64,000 nucleotides of DNA, from NCBI RefSeq assembly GCF_014648775.1, contig NZ_BMRT01000003.1, positions 124,001-188,000 on the forward strand, in the 5' to 3' direction. A model generated the notes under the pieces. That model had not been told where the DNA came from. It did no database searches and was given only the letters and a program-made list of their open reading frames with translations. Positions 24,638 to 33,034 of this stretch are shown piece by piece. How positions within the stretch are numbered: the stretch's first letter is position 1; the number at the start of each line of letters is the position of its first letter. The DNA is from Streptomyces abikoensis (GTDB lineage Bacteria; Actinomycetota; Actinomycetes; Streptomycetales; Streptomycetaceae). Position numbers and translations under genes: made by a program.

Positions 24638-26113
24638 TCAGCCGGCCAGCTTGGCCAGGGCGGCGTCCACCCGGGCCAGGGTGCGCTCGCGGCCCAGCAC
24701 CTCGAGGGACTCGAAGAGCGGGAGGCCGACCGTGCGGCCCGTGACGGCCACGCGGACGGGCGCCTGGGCCTTGCCGAGCTTCAGGCCGTGCTCCTCGCCC
24801 GCCGCGACGACGGCGGCCTTGAGGGCGTCCGCGTTCCACTCGGCCTCGGCGAGCTTCTCGCGGGCCGTGCGCAGCAGGGCGTCCGAGCCCTCCTTCATGG
24901 CCTTGGCCCAGGACGCCTCGTCCTCGACGGGCTCGTCCAGGAAGAGGAAGTCGACGTTGGCCGTGATGTCGGAGAGGACGGTCAGCCGGGTCTGGGCGTG
25001 GGGGGCGATGGCCTCCCAGGCGGCCCGGTCGAAGTTCTCGGGGGCCCAGTTGGCGTGCGGGGCATTCAGCCAGGGCTCGCAGGCCTCGGCGAACGCCTTC
25101 ACGTCCAGGCGGCGGATGTGGTCGGCGTTGATCGCCTCGGCCTTCTTGAGGTCGAAGCGGGCCGGGTTGGCGTTGACGTCCTGGATGTCGAACGCCGCCA
25201 CCATCTCGTCCATCGAGAAGAGGTCCTGGTCGGCGGAGAGGGACCAGCCGAGCAGCGACAGGTAGTTGAGCAGGCCCTCGCGGAGGAAGCCGCGCTCCCG
25301 GTAGAGGTTGAGGGAGGCCTGCGGGTCGCGCTTGGAGAGCTTCTTGTTGCCCTCGCCCATGACGTAGGGCAGGTGGCCGAAGGACGGGGTGGTGCCGTTG
25401 CCGACGCCGATCTCGGCGAGCGCCTTGTAGAGGGCGATCTGCCGCGGGGTGGAGGACAGCAGGTCCTCGCCGCGCAGCACGTGGGTGATCTCCATCAGCG
25501 CGTCGTCGACGGGGTTGACGAGCGTGTAGAGGGGGGCGCCGTTGGCGCGGACGATGCCGTAGTCCGGAACGTTCTCCGGGGTGAAGGTCAGCTCGCCGCG
25601 CACCAGGTCGGTGAAGGTGATCGGCTCGTCGGGCATCCGGAAGCGGACGATGGGCTCGCGGCCCTCGCGCTCGTACGCCTCCTTCTGCTCCGCGGTGAGC
25701 TCGCGGCAGGTGCCGTCGTAGCCGGAGGGCTTGCCGGCGGCGCGGGCGGCCTCGCGGCGGGCGTCCAGCTCCTCGGTGGTGCAGTAGCAGCGGTAGGCGT
25801 GGCCGGCGTCGAGCAGCTTGGCGGCGACGTCCTTGTAGAGGTCCATGCGCTGCGACTGGCGGTACGGCGCGTGGGGGCCGCCCACCTCGGGGCCCTCGTC
25901 CCAGTCGAGGCCCAGCCAGCGCATGGCGTCCAGCAGCTGCTGGTACGACTCCTCGGAGTCGCGCGCCGCGTCGGTGTCCTCGATGCGGAAGACGAGGGTG
26001 CCACCGTGGTGGCGGGCGAACGCCCAGTTGAAGAGGGCGGTGCGGACCAGGCCCACGTGGGGGTTGCCGGTCGGCGAGGGACAGAAACGTACGCGGACGT
26101 TCGCGTTAGCCAC
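24638..26113 (-). CDS. gltX: Glutamyl-tRNA synthetase
   Basis: A 491-aa class I synthetase charging tRNA-Glu, and by family knowledge in actinobacteria also mischarging tRNA-Gln for the GatCAB pathway. The HIGH-type motif is [20 protein letters not shown], the KMSKS-type motif is [10 protein letters not shown]. An insertion with two Cys ([10 protein letters not shown]) marks the catalytic domain, and the C-terminal half is the helical anticodon-binding region. GTG 26113 overlaps the stop of the FAH-family gene by 8 bp, so they are coupled. Its proximity to the Glu and Gln tRNA genes is notable. Confidence 0.96.
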   Translation of the reverse strand: MANANVRVRFCPSPTGNPHVGLVRTALFNWAFARHHGGTLVFRIEDTDAARDSEESYQQLLDAMRWLGLDWDEGPEVGGPHAPYRQSQRMDLYKDVAAKLLDAGHAYRCYCTTEELDARREAARAAGKPSGYDGTCRELTAEQKEAYEREGREPIVRFRMPDEPITFTDLVRGELTFTPENVPDYGIVRANGAPLYTLVNPVDDALMEITHVLRGEDLLSSTPRQIALYKALAEIGVGNGTTPSFGHLPYVMGEGNKKLSKRDPQASLNLYRERGFLREGLLNYLSLLGWSLSADQDLFSMDEMVAAFDIQDVNANPARFDLKKAEAINADHIRRLDVKAFAEACEPWLNAPHANWAPENFDRAAWEAIAPHAQTRLTVLSDITANVDFLFLDEPVEDEASWAKAMKEGSDALLRTAREKLAEAEWNADALKAAVVAAGEEHGLKLGKAQAPVRVAVTGRTVGLPLFESLEVLGRERTLARVDAALAKLAG

Positions 26114-26906
26114 GCTTGATCACCTTGTTGGTGAGAGTGCCGATGCCTTCGATGGTGACGGCGACCTCGTCGCCGACGTTGAGCGGTCCGACTCCGGCCG
26201 GGGTGCCCGTGAGGACGACGTCGCCGGGGAGCAGCGTCATCGCCTCGGTGATGTGGACGATCAGGTCCTCGATGGAGCGGACCATGTCGCTCGTCCGGCC
26301 CAGCTGGCGCTGCTGTCCGTTGACCGTGCACATGATCCCGAGGTCGCTCGGGTCCAGCTCGGTCTCGACCCAGGGGCCGAGCGGGCAGGAGGTGTCGAAG
26401 CCCTTGGCCCGGGCCCACTGCTTCTCGCGCTCCTGGACGTCGCGCGCGGTGACGTCGTTGGCGCAGGTGTAGCCGAGGATGACGTCCTTGACGCGCTCGC
26501 GCGGGACCTCGCGGCACATGCGGCCGATGACGACGGCGAGCTCGGCCTCGTGGTGGACCTCGCTGGAGAAGGAGGGGTAGGCGATGGCGTCGCCGGGGCC
26601 GATGACGGCGGTCGAGGGCTTGAAGAAGGTGATCGGCGCCTCGGGACGGCCTTGATCGTCAACGATGGCATTCCCCAGCTCCGCGGCGTGCTCGGCGTAG
26701 TTGCGGCCGACGGCGACGACCTTGTTGGGCAGCACGGGCGGCAGCAGCCGCACCTTGCTCAGCGGGATCTTCTGCCCGGAGCGCTCGAATTCCGCGAAGG
26801 GGTGCCCCTTGATGATGTCGAGAACGGGGCCGCCTTCGGTGGAGGCGTCCCCCTCTACGACGCCGAACGCGACGTTTCCGTCGATGGAGAACCTGGCGAT
26901 GCGCAC
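26106..26906 (-). CDS. Fumarylacetoacetate hydrolase (FAH) family protein
   Basis: A 266-aa FAH-fold enzyme. The N-terminal region ([20 protein letters not shown]) precedes the catalytic barrel: [43 protein letters not shown] (metal Glu residues) and CANDVTARD (metal Asp), then [11 protein letters not shown] near the C-terminus. The family includes 2-hydroxyhepta-2,4-diene-dioate isomerases, acylpyruvate hydrolases and oxaloacetate decarboxylases; the exact substrate is not readable. It begins GTG 26906 and is coupled to gltX, a conserved actinobacterial arrangement without an obvious pathway link. Confidence 0.9.
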   Translation of the reverse strand: MRIARFSIDGNVAFGVVEGDASTEGGPVLDIIKGHPFAEFERSGQKIPLSKVRLLPPVLPNKVVAVGRNYAEHAAELGNAIVDDQGRPEAPITFFKPSTAVIGPGDAIAYPSFSSEVHHEAELAVVIGRMCREVPRERVKDVILGYTCANDVTARDVQEREKQWARAKGFDTSCPLGPWVETELDPSDLGIMCTVNGQQRQLGRTSDMVRSIEDLIVHITEAMTLLPGDVVLTGTPAGVGPLNVGDEVAVTIEGIGTLTNKVIKRG

Positions 26907-27022
26907 GGGAGGCTTCTTCCCCTTGTCTTGCTTTGGCCGGAGTCTGACGCCCCAGGCTATCGCGGGGGGCGTGCGCGACCCGTGCGCCGCCGTGGTCCGG
27001 CGGGGTCAGCCGCCGGACGGGG

Positions 27023-27226
27023 TCACTCGGCGGGGACGGCCGCCACGGGCGCGGTCATCAGGACCGTGCGGCGCGGGTTGGCGGTGACCGCGGGGAGCTC
27101 CAGGGCGTGCTCGCGGCGGTCGGCGTCGGCCACGCGCAGCGACTCGGCGTCCTTCAGGTGCGCGAGCGTCGTGCGACGGGGGTTGGCGGTCTTCAGGGAC
27201 GGACGAGCCGACGGTGCGGTCTTCAC
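27023..27226 (-). CDS. Small hypothetical protein with repeated TANPRRT motif
   Basis: A 67-aa protein from GTG 27226. It contains TANPRRTTLAHLKD (residues about 14-27) and TANPRRTVLMTAP (about 48-60), two near-copies of one motif, flanking a charged helix DAESLRVADADRREHALEL. Nearly every codon ends in G or C, which indicates real coding. No known domain. It lies 116 bp downstream of the region before the FAH gene and is divergent from the first conservon. The duplicated basic motif suggests nucleic-acid or protein binding; that is speculation. Confidence 0.65.
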   Translation of the reverse strand: MKTAPSARPSLKTANPRRTTLAHLKDAESLRVADADRREHALELPAVTANPRRTVLMTAPVAAVPAE

Positions 27227-27723
27227 TTGGGGGCCTCGCGTTATCGATCTCTGGGGCGTTGACTGGACGTTTTCGCCGCCTGTGCAAAGGACCAGGCTAC
27301 GGCGCGCCTATCCCCAGCCGTTGGCGGGACAAGTCATGAGTTCCTTGTGAGTTTGCTCACGAACAGCCCGAAAAATACGGCATACCGGACAGCGATAATG
27401 CCTCCACGAAACGGACATTGCCGGGCTGAACCTGACGTTCCGCTCTTGATCATGGCGACTGGGACAGTCGGGGCCCTCCGAGGTCGGCTGCGCGACTCAT
27501 GGCAATAAGTCCGGCATAAAGGACACAATCTTCTACGGTCCGTCACCACTCCCCTCACCCTGGGTCACGGCCTATGCCGGCACCCCCACCGGCCTTGTTG
27601 GGAGATCCGGCACTGTGCTGGAATTCCGGGGACCGCCAGGGGGGCACCGCGGTCCCCCCACGACTCGACACCGTCCCTCCGCTTCAAACCGGTGGGACGC
27701 CTGGTCCAGAGGTTGCGACGCTA
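27227..27723. promoter_or_regulatory. Long upstream region of conservon 1
   Basis: No convincing gene. The region between the small gene (start 27226) and cvnA1 (start 27724) has a lower-GC part (27340-27520). It holds GTGA-N6-TCAC at 27347-27360, a Crp-family-like palindrome, and GTGCTGGAATTCC at 27615-27627, which recurs before cvnA2 at 32949-32961. Promoters were not resolved. Confidence 0.5.
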
Positions 27724-30700
27724 GTGCAGGGACGTTTCAAGAGGGATGGCAGCGCTGCGGCGGAGCAGGAGCCGCGCGGTGCGACCGACCGCGGCACGCC
27801 CGCCGGCCCGCCGGTCGACACGGCGAACGGCGGCGAAGCCGCCGAACAGCCGAAGAAGAGTGGTCCCACGGGGCCGGGCTCGCGAATAGCCCTGCGCAAC
27901 TGGCGAATCAGCACCCGTCTGATCTCGCTGCTGGCCCTCCCCGTCGTCGCGGCCACCACACTGGGTGCCCTCCGCATCGACGACGCTCTCATCAACGTCG
28001 ACCAGCTCGACCACATGAAGCTCCTCACTGAGATGACGGGCAAGGCGACCCAGCTCGCCGACGCCCTCCAGGAGGAGCGCGACCGGTCGGCGGGCCCGAT
28101 CATCACCAACAACGCCAAGGACGACCAGATCGTCGCGACGCGGGTGAAGGCCGACCGGGCCATCGAGGCGTTCAAGAGCACGACCCAGAAGGTCAAGCCG
28201 AACGACCCGACGATGGCCGGTGTGCGGACCACCCTTGTCGACATCAGCAAGCAGCTCGACAAGATCAAGGCCATTCGCGGCACCGCGTACCAGGACTCGT
28301 CCATCTCGCAGACGGTCAACAGCTACAACGCGCTGATCGCCTCGCTGCTGTCGCTGTCCCAGGACATGGCCCAGGCCACCAGCAACAGCGACATGATCAC
28401 CTCGACCCGTGCGCTGGCGTCGTTCTCCTCCGCCAAGGAGTACGCCTCCATGCAGCGGGCGGTCCTCAGCGCCGCGCTCGCCAACCCCAAGGGCGCGGGC
28501 CTGTCGGCCAACGACCACCTCTACGGCAAGCAGGCCCTGGACAACGAGGAAGAGTCCCTGCGCCGCTTCACCGCCATCCGCGCCGGTGACTCCGCCAGCC
28601 TGCTGAAGGCCCTCAACGGTGGCGACACCAACGTCACCTCGGCCAACACGTTCGCCGAGCGCGCCTTCGGTAACAACGCCGACGCGCTGAAGAACGAGAA
28701 GACCAGTTACCGCGACTGGTACGACCAGGACAGCGTCAAGCTCGAAGAGATGGCGAAGATCGAGCAGACGCTGCTGTCCGAGATGGACCAGAAGGCCCTG
28801 GAGCTTCGTGACGAGGCCAACCAGGAAGCCATCCTCAACGGTGCCCTCATCGTCCTCGTTCTGGGCATCTCGCTCGTCGGCGCCTTCGTCGTGGCCCGGT
28901 CCATGGTGCGGTCGCTGCGGCGACTGCAGGACACCGCCCAGAAGGTCGCCCAGGAGCGACTGCCCGAGCTCGTCAAGCAGCTGTCCGAGACCGACCCGCA
29001 GGACGTCGACACGTCCGTCGAGTCCGTCGGTGTGCACAGCCGGGACGAGATCGGTCAGGTGGCCAAGGCCTTCGACCACGTGCACCAGGAGGCCGTCCGC
29101 CTCGCCGCCGAGCAGGCCCTGCTCCGTGGCAACGTCAACGCGATGTTCACCAACCTCTCGCGTCGCAGCCAGGGCCTCATCCAGCGTCAGCTGTCCCTGA
29201 TCTCCGAGCTCGAGAGCCGCGAGGCCGACCCGGACCAGCTGTCCTCGCTGTTCCGCCTGGACCACCTCGCGACCCGTATGCGCCGTAACGGTGAGAACCT
29301 CCTCGTCCTCGCGGGTGAGGAGCCCGGCCGACGGTGGACCCGGCCCGTGCCGCTCGTCGACGTCCTCCGCGCCGCCGCGTCCGAGGTGGAGCAGTACGAG
29401 CGCATCGAGCTCAGCGGCGTCCCGCCGACCGAGGTCGCCGGCCGCGTCGTCAACGACCTCGTCCACCTCCTCGCCGAGCTGCTGGAGAACGCGACGTCGT
29501 TCTCCTCCCCGCAGACCAAGGTCAAGGTCACCGGTCACGCCCTGCCCGACGGCCGGGTGCTGGTCGAGATCCACGACACCGGCATCGGCCTCTCGCCCGA
29601 GGACCTCGCGGCGATCAACGAGCGGCTGGCCTCCCCGCCCACCGTGGACGTCTCCGTCTCCCGGCGCATGGGTCTGTTCGTGGTCGGCCGCCTGTCCCTG
29701 CGACACGGCATCCGCATCCAGCTCCGCCCGTCCGACTCCGGCGGCACGACCGCGCTCGTCATGCTCCCGGTCGACGTGGCCCAGGGCCACAAGCAGCCGG
29801 CCCCCGGCGCTCAGGGCGCCCCGGGTGGCGCCCCGGCCGCCGGCGCGGGCCAGCAGCGCCGTCCGGTGCCGCCGCCCGGCGGCGGTCCGCGCCCGGCGAT
29901 CGTGCCGCGCGGCAACAACGGCCCCGGTGGCCCCGGCGGCGGTGCCGCCGCGGGCAGCCTCTTCGACACCTCTCCGCGCGCCGGCGTCCCCGGCTCCGAC
30001 GGCCGCCCCGCGCTGCCGCCGCGCGGCAACGGCGGTCCCGCCGCCGTGCCGCCGCCGGCCGCCGGCGGGCGTCCGCAGCTGCCGGCCCGTGGCGCCGCGG
30101 CCCCCGGTGACGCCGGGCGGCAGGCGCCGGGCTGGAGCACCGAGCAGTCCCCGGCCGCCGGCCAGGGCGCTCCGGCGGGCCCGAAGAACGGTCTGTCGGG
30201 CCTGACCCGCAAGGGCAAGCCGAAGAAGGGCCCGGTCGACGACTGGCCGATGTCCTCCGACGGCGCGCCGCGCGCCGGTCAGGAGACCCCGCGCGGTCAC
30301 GAGGACGTCGAGGCCACGGGCGGGTTCCCCGTGCCGGCCCCGAACGCCCCGCGTCCCGGCGGCGGCCCCGGCGACACCGCGCAGTTCCCGCCGGTCCCCG
30401 CGACGGACACCCCCCGGGGCGGCCGTCAGGACGGGCACACCGGCCGGTTCGCCGCGCCCGCCGACGCCGAGCGGGCGCCGGCCGCGGGTCCCGGTGACAC
30501 CTCGCAGTTCGCCGCGCTCGACCCCTCGGGCCGGCCGCAGTCGGGCACGGGCCAGTTCGCGCTCCCGGGCGCCGGCGTCCCCGGCGAGGCTCCGGGCAGC
30601 ACGAGCGGCGAGTACGACCGTCCCGCCCCGGACGCCCTGGCGACCGGCGGCACCGGCCAGTTCCCGCAGGCCGTCGCCCCCCGCGACGAGCTGTCGGGCA

Positions 30701-31206
30701 CCACGGGCCGGTTCGCCCAGCCGGTCGACGAGGACCCGCTGACCAGCACGACCGGTCAGTTCGAGCTGCCGGCCGCCGGTCCGTCCCCGCTCTTCGAGGA
30801 GCTGGAGTCGAACTGGTTCCGCGGCGAGACCCCGGCGGCGGGCGTGCCCGTCCAGCCGGCCGACTCCGGACGGCCGTCGGCCGACCGGGGCGACGGAGCC
30901 TCCCAGGGCGCCTGGGACTCCCCCAACGACGAACGCTGGCGCCGGGCCGAGGCGGTCCGGGAGCCGGCGGCGGGCGGGATCACCACCTCGGGGCTGCCGC
31001 GGCGGGTGCCGCGCGCCAACCTCGTCGAGGGCACCGCCGAGCAGCAGTCCCCTTCGACGACCGGTCCGCAGGTCTCGCGCGCCCCCGACGACGTGCGCGG
31101 CCGGCTGACCAATCTCCGCCGGGGCATCCAGCAGGGACGTCAGGCCGGCAACGGCCCGGCAACCGGCAGTACCAATGTTGGCCCCACTCACCAGCAGGAG
31201 CGTTAG
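27724..31206 (+). CDS. cvnA1: Conservon sensor kinase CvnA (copy 1)
   Basis: A 1160-aa membrane histidine kinase-like protein. Topology: basic N-terminus, transmembrane segment about residues 65-83, an extracytoplasmic NIT (nitrate-sensing-like) helical domain about 84-365, a second membrane segment about 369-390, HAMP, a helix FRLDHLATRMRRNGENL (about 509-525), then HATPase_c with ELLENATSFSSP and DTGIGLSPEDL. From about 690 it is a long disordered Pro/Gly region with seven T-x-[QR]-F units, ending in a conserved tail shared with CvnA2. I chose GTG 27724 (AGAGG upstream) because cvnA2 has the matching start; the frame runs further back to 27574. It heads cvnABCD. Confidence 0.88.
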   Translation: MQGRFKRDGSAAAEQEPRGATDRGTPAGPPVDTANGGEAAEQPKKSGPTGPGSRIALRNWRISTRLISLLALPVVAATTLGALRIDDALINVDQLDHMKLLTEMTGKATQLADALQEERDRSAGPIITNNAKDDQIVATRVKADRAIEAFKSTTQKVKPNDPTMAGVRTTLVDISKQLDKIKAIRGTAYQDSSISQTVNSYNALIASLLSLSQDMAQATSNSDMITSTRALASFSSAKEYASMQRAVLSAALANPKGAGLSANDHLYGKQALDNEEESLRRFTAIRAGDSASLLKALNGGDTNVTSANTFAERAFGNNADALKNEKTSYRDWYDQDSVKLEEMAKIEQTLLSEMDQKALELRDEANQEAILNGALIVLVLGISLVGAFVVARSMVRSLRRLQDTAQKVAQERLPELVKQLSETDPQDVDTSVESVGVHSRDEIGQVAKAFDHVHQEAVRLAAEQALLRGNVNAMFTNLSRRSQGLIQRQLSLISELESREADPDQLSSLFRLDHLATRMRRNGENLLVLAGEEPGRRWTRPVPLVDVLRAAASEVEQYERIELSGVPPTEVAGRVVNDLVHLLAELLENATSFSSPQTKVKVTGHALPDGRVLVEIHDTGIGLSPEDLAAINERLASPPTVDVSVSRRMGLFVVGRLSLRHGIRIQLRPSDSGGTTALVMLPVDVAQGHKQPAPGAQGAPGGAPAAGAGQQRRPVPPPGGGPRPAIVPRGNNGPGGPGGGAAAGSLFDTSPRAGVPGSDGRPALPPRGNGGPAAVPPPAAGGRPQLPARGAAAPGDAGRQAPGWSTEQSPAAGQGAPAGPKNGLSGLTRKGKPKKGPVDDWPMSSDGAPRAGQETPRGHEDVEATGGFPVPAPNAPRPGGGPGDTAQFPPVPATDTPRGGRQDGHTGRFAAPADAERAPAAGPGDTSQFAALDPSGRPQSGTGQFALPGAGVPGEAPGSTSGEYDRPAPDALATGGTGQFPQAVAPRDELSGTTGRFAQPVDEDPLTSTTGQFELPAAGPSPLFEELESNWFRGETPAAGVPVQPADSGRPSADRGDGASQGAWDSPNDERWRRAEAVREPAAGGITTSGLPRRVPRANLVEGTAEQQSPSTTGPQVSRAPDDVRGRLTNLRRGIQQGRQAGNGPATGSTNVGPTHQQER

Positions 31207-31629
31207 TTGAGTCCGATGAGCCAGGCGGCGCAGAATCTGAACTGGTTGATCACCAACTTCGTGGGCAACACCCCGGGGGTGTCCCACACGGTGGTGGTCT
31301 CCGCCGATGGACTCCTTCTGGCGATGTCCGAAGGCTTCCCGCGCGACCGCGCCGACCAGTTGGCGGCGGTGGCCTCCGGCCTGACCTCGCTGACGGCCGG
31401 TGCCTCCCGCATCTTCGAGGGCGGCCCGGTCAACCAGACCGTGGTGGAGATGGAGCGCGGCTTCCTCTTCATCATGTCCGTCTCCGACGGCTCCGCACTG
31501 GCGGTGCTGGCACACCCGGAGTGCGACATCGGCCTCGTGGGCTACGAGATGGCCCTCCTGGTGGACCGGGCGGGCAATGTGCTCACCCCCGAGCTCCGGT
31601 CCGAACTCCAGGGAAGCCTGCTGAACTGA
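31207..31629 (+). CDS. cvnB1: Roadblock/LC7-domain protein CvnB (copy 1)
   Basis: A 140-aa single roadblock/LC7 domain: LNWLITNFVGNTPGVSHTVVVSADGLLLAMSEGFPRDRADQLAAVASGLTSL, then VEMERGFLFIMSVSDGSALAVLA. In conservons CvnB links the kinase with the GTPase-like CvnD. It starts with TTG directly after the cvnA1 stop; AGGAG of the cvnA1 end serves as ribosome site. It differs from CvnB2 at only two residues (Asn/Ser and Gly/Asp), and about 99 bp (31398-31496) are identical at DNA level. Confidence 0.92.
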   Translation: MSPMSQAAQNLNWLITNFVGNTPGVSHTVVVSADGLLLAMSEGFPRDRADQLAAVASGLTSLTAGASRIFEGGPVNQTVVEMERGFLFIMSVSDGSALAVLAHPECDIGLVGYEMALLVDRAGNVLTPELRSELQGSLLN

Positions 31630-31732
31630 CCACCGCACACCGCGATTTCCGTCCGACCGTACGGCCGAAAACCCCCCACCGGCCGCCACACGACGGCATC
31701 ATTGCCATCCTGCTGTCCCGTCCGGAGGATTC

Positions 31733-32143
31733 ATGACCCCGCCCGTCTCGCCCGGCCCGTACGGTGCTTCACACCACGCGCCGTACGGGGAAGAAGAAGA
31801 AGACGACCAGCCGCTGATCCGCCCGTACGCCATGACGGGAGGCCGGACCCGGCCGCGCTACCAGCTCGCCATCGAGGCGCTGGTCAGCTCCACGGCCGAC
31901 CCGGCGCACCTCGGTGGGCTGCTCCCCGAGCACCAGCGGATCTGCCACCTGTGCCGCGAGGTGAAGTCGGTCGCGGAGGTCTCCGCGCTGCTGAACATGC
32001 CGCTCGGTGTGGCCCGCATCCTGGTGGCGGACCTGGCGGAGGCCGGCATGGTGGCGATCCACCAGCCGGGCGGCGGGGAGTCCGGCGGTACGCCGGATGT
32101 GACACTGCTCGAAAGGGTTCTCAGTGGACTTCGGAAGCTCTAG
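31733..32143 (+). CDS. cvnC1: DUF742 protein CvnC (copy 1)
   Basis: A 136-aa DUF742 protein. An acidic, disordered N-terminus (EEEEDDQ) precedes LIRPYAMTGGRTRPRYQLAIEALV, the family mark, and a winged-helix-like part: EHQRICHLCREVKSVAEVSALLNMPLGVARILVADLAEAG. That HTH-like segment suggests a DNA- or protein-binding fold, though conservon C proteins act in signalling. It overlaps cvnD1 by 20 bp, the same overlap as in the second operon. A 103-bp gap separates it from cvnB1. Confidence 0.9.
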   Translation: MTPPVSPGPYGASHHAPYGEEEEDDQPLIRPYAMTGGRTRPRYQLAIEALVSSTADPAHLGGLLPEHQRICHLCREVKSVAEVSALLNMPLGVARILVADLAEAGMVAIHQPGGGESGGTPDVTLLERVLSGLRKL

Positions 32144-32705
32144 CGGAGGCGTCGGCCGCTCCACCACGTCCGCGAAGATCGTGGTGGCGGGCGGCTTCGG
32201 CGTCGGCAAGACCACGTTCGTCGGGGCGGTCTCGGAGATCAGTCCGCTGCGCACCGAAGCCGTGATGACCTCCGCCTCGGCGGGGATCGACGATCTGAGC
32301 CACGTCCAGGACAAGACCACGACCACCGTGGCGATGGATTTCGGTCGAATCACCCTCGATGACGACCTGATCCTGTATCTGTTCGGTACGCCGGGTCAGG
32401 ACCGTTTCTGGTTCATGTGGGACGACCTGGTGCGCGGCGCCATCGGCGCCGTCGTCCTGGTCGACACCCGCCGGCTCGCCGACTGCTTCCCCGCGGTCGA
32501 CTACTTCGAGAACAGCGGCCTGCCCTTCGTCATCGCCCTCAACGGCTTCGACGGACAGCAGCCCTACGGTCCCGAGGACGTTCGCGAGGCCCTGCAGATC
32601 GGCCCGGACACGCCGATCATCACGACCGACGCGCGCCACCGGCACGAGGCGAAGAGCACTCTGATCACGCTCGTGGAACACGCGCTGATGGCCCGGCTGA
32701 AATAG
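32124..32705 (+). CDS. cvnD1: GTPase-like switch protein CvnD (copy 1)
   Basis: A 193-aa P-loop protein: Walker A GGFGVGKTTFVGAVSEI, a switch region with MTSASAGIDDL, and LYLFGTPGQDRFWFMWDDLVRGAIGAVVLVD (G3-like DxxG is TPGQ). ALNGFDG takes the place of the NKxD box, so guanine specificity is not obvious. Conservon D proteins are reported to bind GTP and interact with CvnA and CvnB. GTG start inside cvnC1; followed by the terminator 32793-32829. About 150 bp (32406-32557) are identical to cvnD2. Confidence 0.92.
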   Translation: MDFGSSSGGVGRSTTSAKIVVAGGFGVGKTTFVGAVSEISPLRTEAVMTSASAGIDDLSHVQDKTTTTVAMDFGRITLDDDLILYLFGTPGQDRFWFMWDDLVRGAIGAVVLVDTRRLADCFPAVDYFENSGLPFVIALNGFDGQQPYGPEDVREALQIGPDTPIITTDARHRHEAKSTLITLVEHALMARLK

Positions 32706-33034
32706 CGCCGCCTTCGGCGGGGGTTGTGACGGTGCGTAAGTTGTGGCATTGACCACGCGCGCACTTCGGAGTTCATAACGTTTCGACAGAGAATCGGCCG
32801 GACGCGACCACTCGTCGCGTCCGGCCGATCGCGCTCCGCGCACGGCCCGCCCGCCATTTGGCGCGGCTCGGCCTTAATGCCCGTTTTATGTCGGGCAAAT
32901 CGCGGCCTTCACGGGCTCTGTCCGTTGTTTGGATTGCACCTGTCCAACGTGCTGGAATTCCCGGACTGAGCAGTCACGGCTCAGCAGATGAACGGCACAG
33001 CATCAGGTGCCGACGCCGAGAGGTTGTTGGTCGA
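32706..33034. promoter_or_regulatory. Upstream region of conservon 2
   Basis: No gene seen. It holds the cvnD1 terminator (32793-32829), a hairpin TGCCCG/CGGGCA (32878-32883 with 32892-32897) in an AT-richer patch, and GTGCTGGAATTCC at 32949-32961, the motif also present 109 bp before cvnA1. It is 86 bp before the cvnA2 GTG. Confidence 0.5.
32793..32829 (+). terminator. Terminator of conservon 1
   Basis: A perfect 16-bp stem (32793-32808 with 32814-32829) with a 5-nt loop, 88 bp after the cvnD1 stop. It separates the two conservon transcripts. Confidence 0.85.

Noticed and set aside
27574..27723. Start of cvnA1 at 27574
   Set aside because: The 50 added codons resemble non-coding translation and overlap the upstream motif shared with cvnA2, whose start aligns with GTG 27724.
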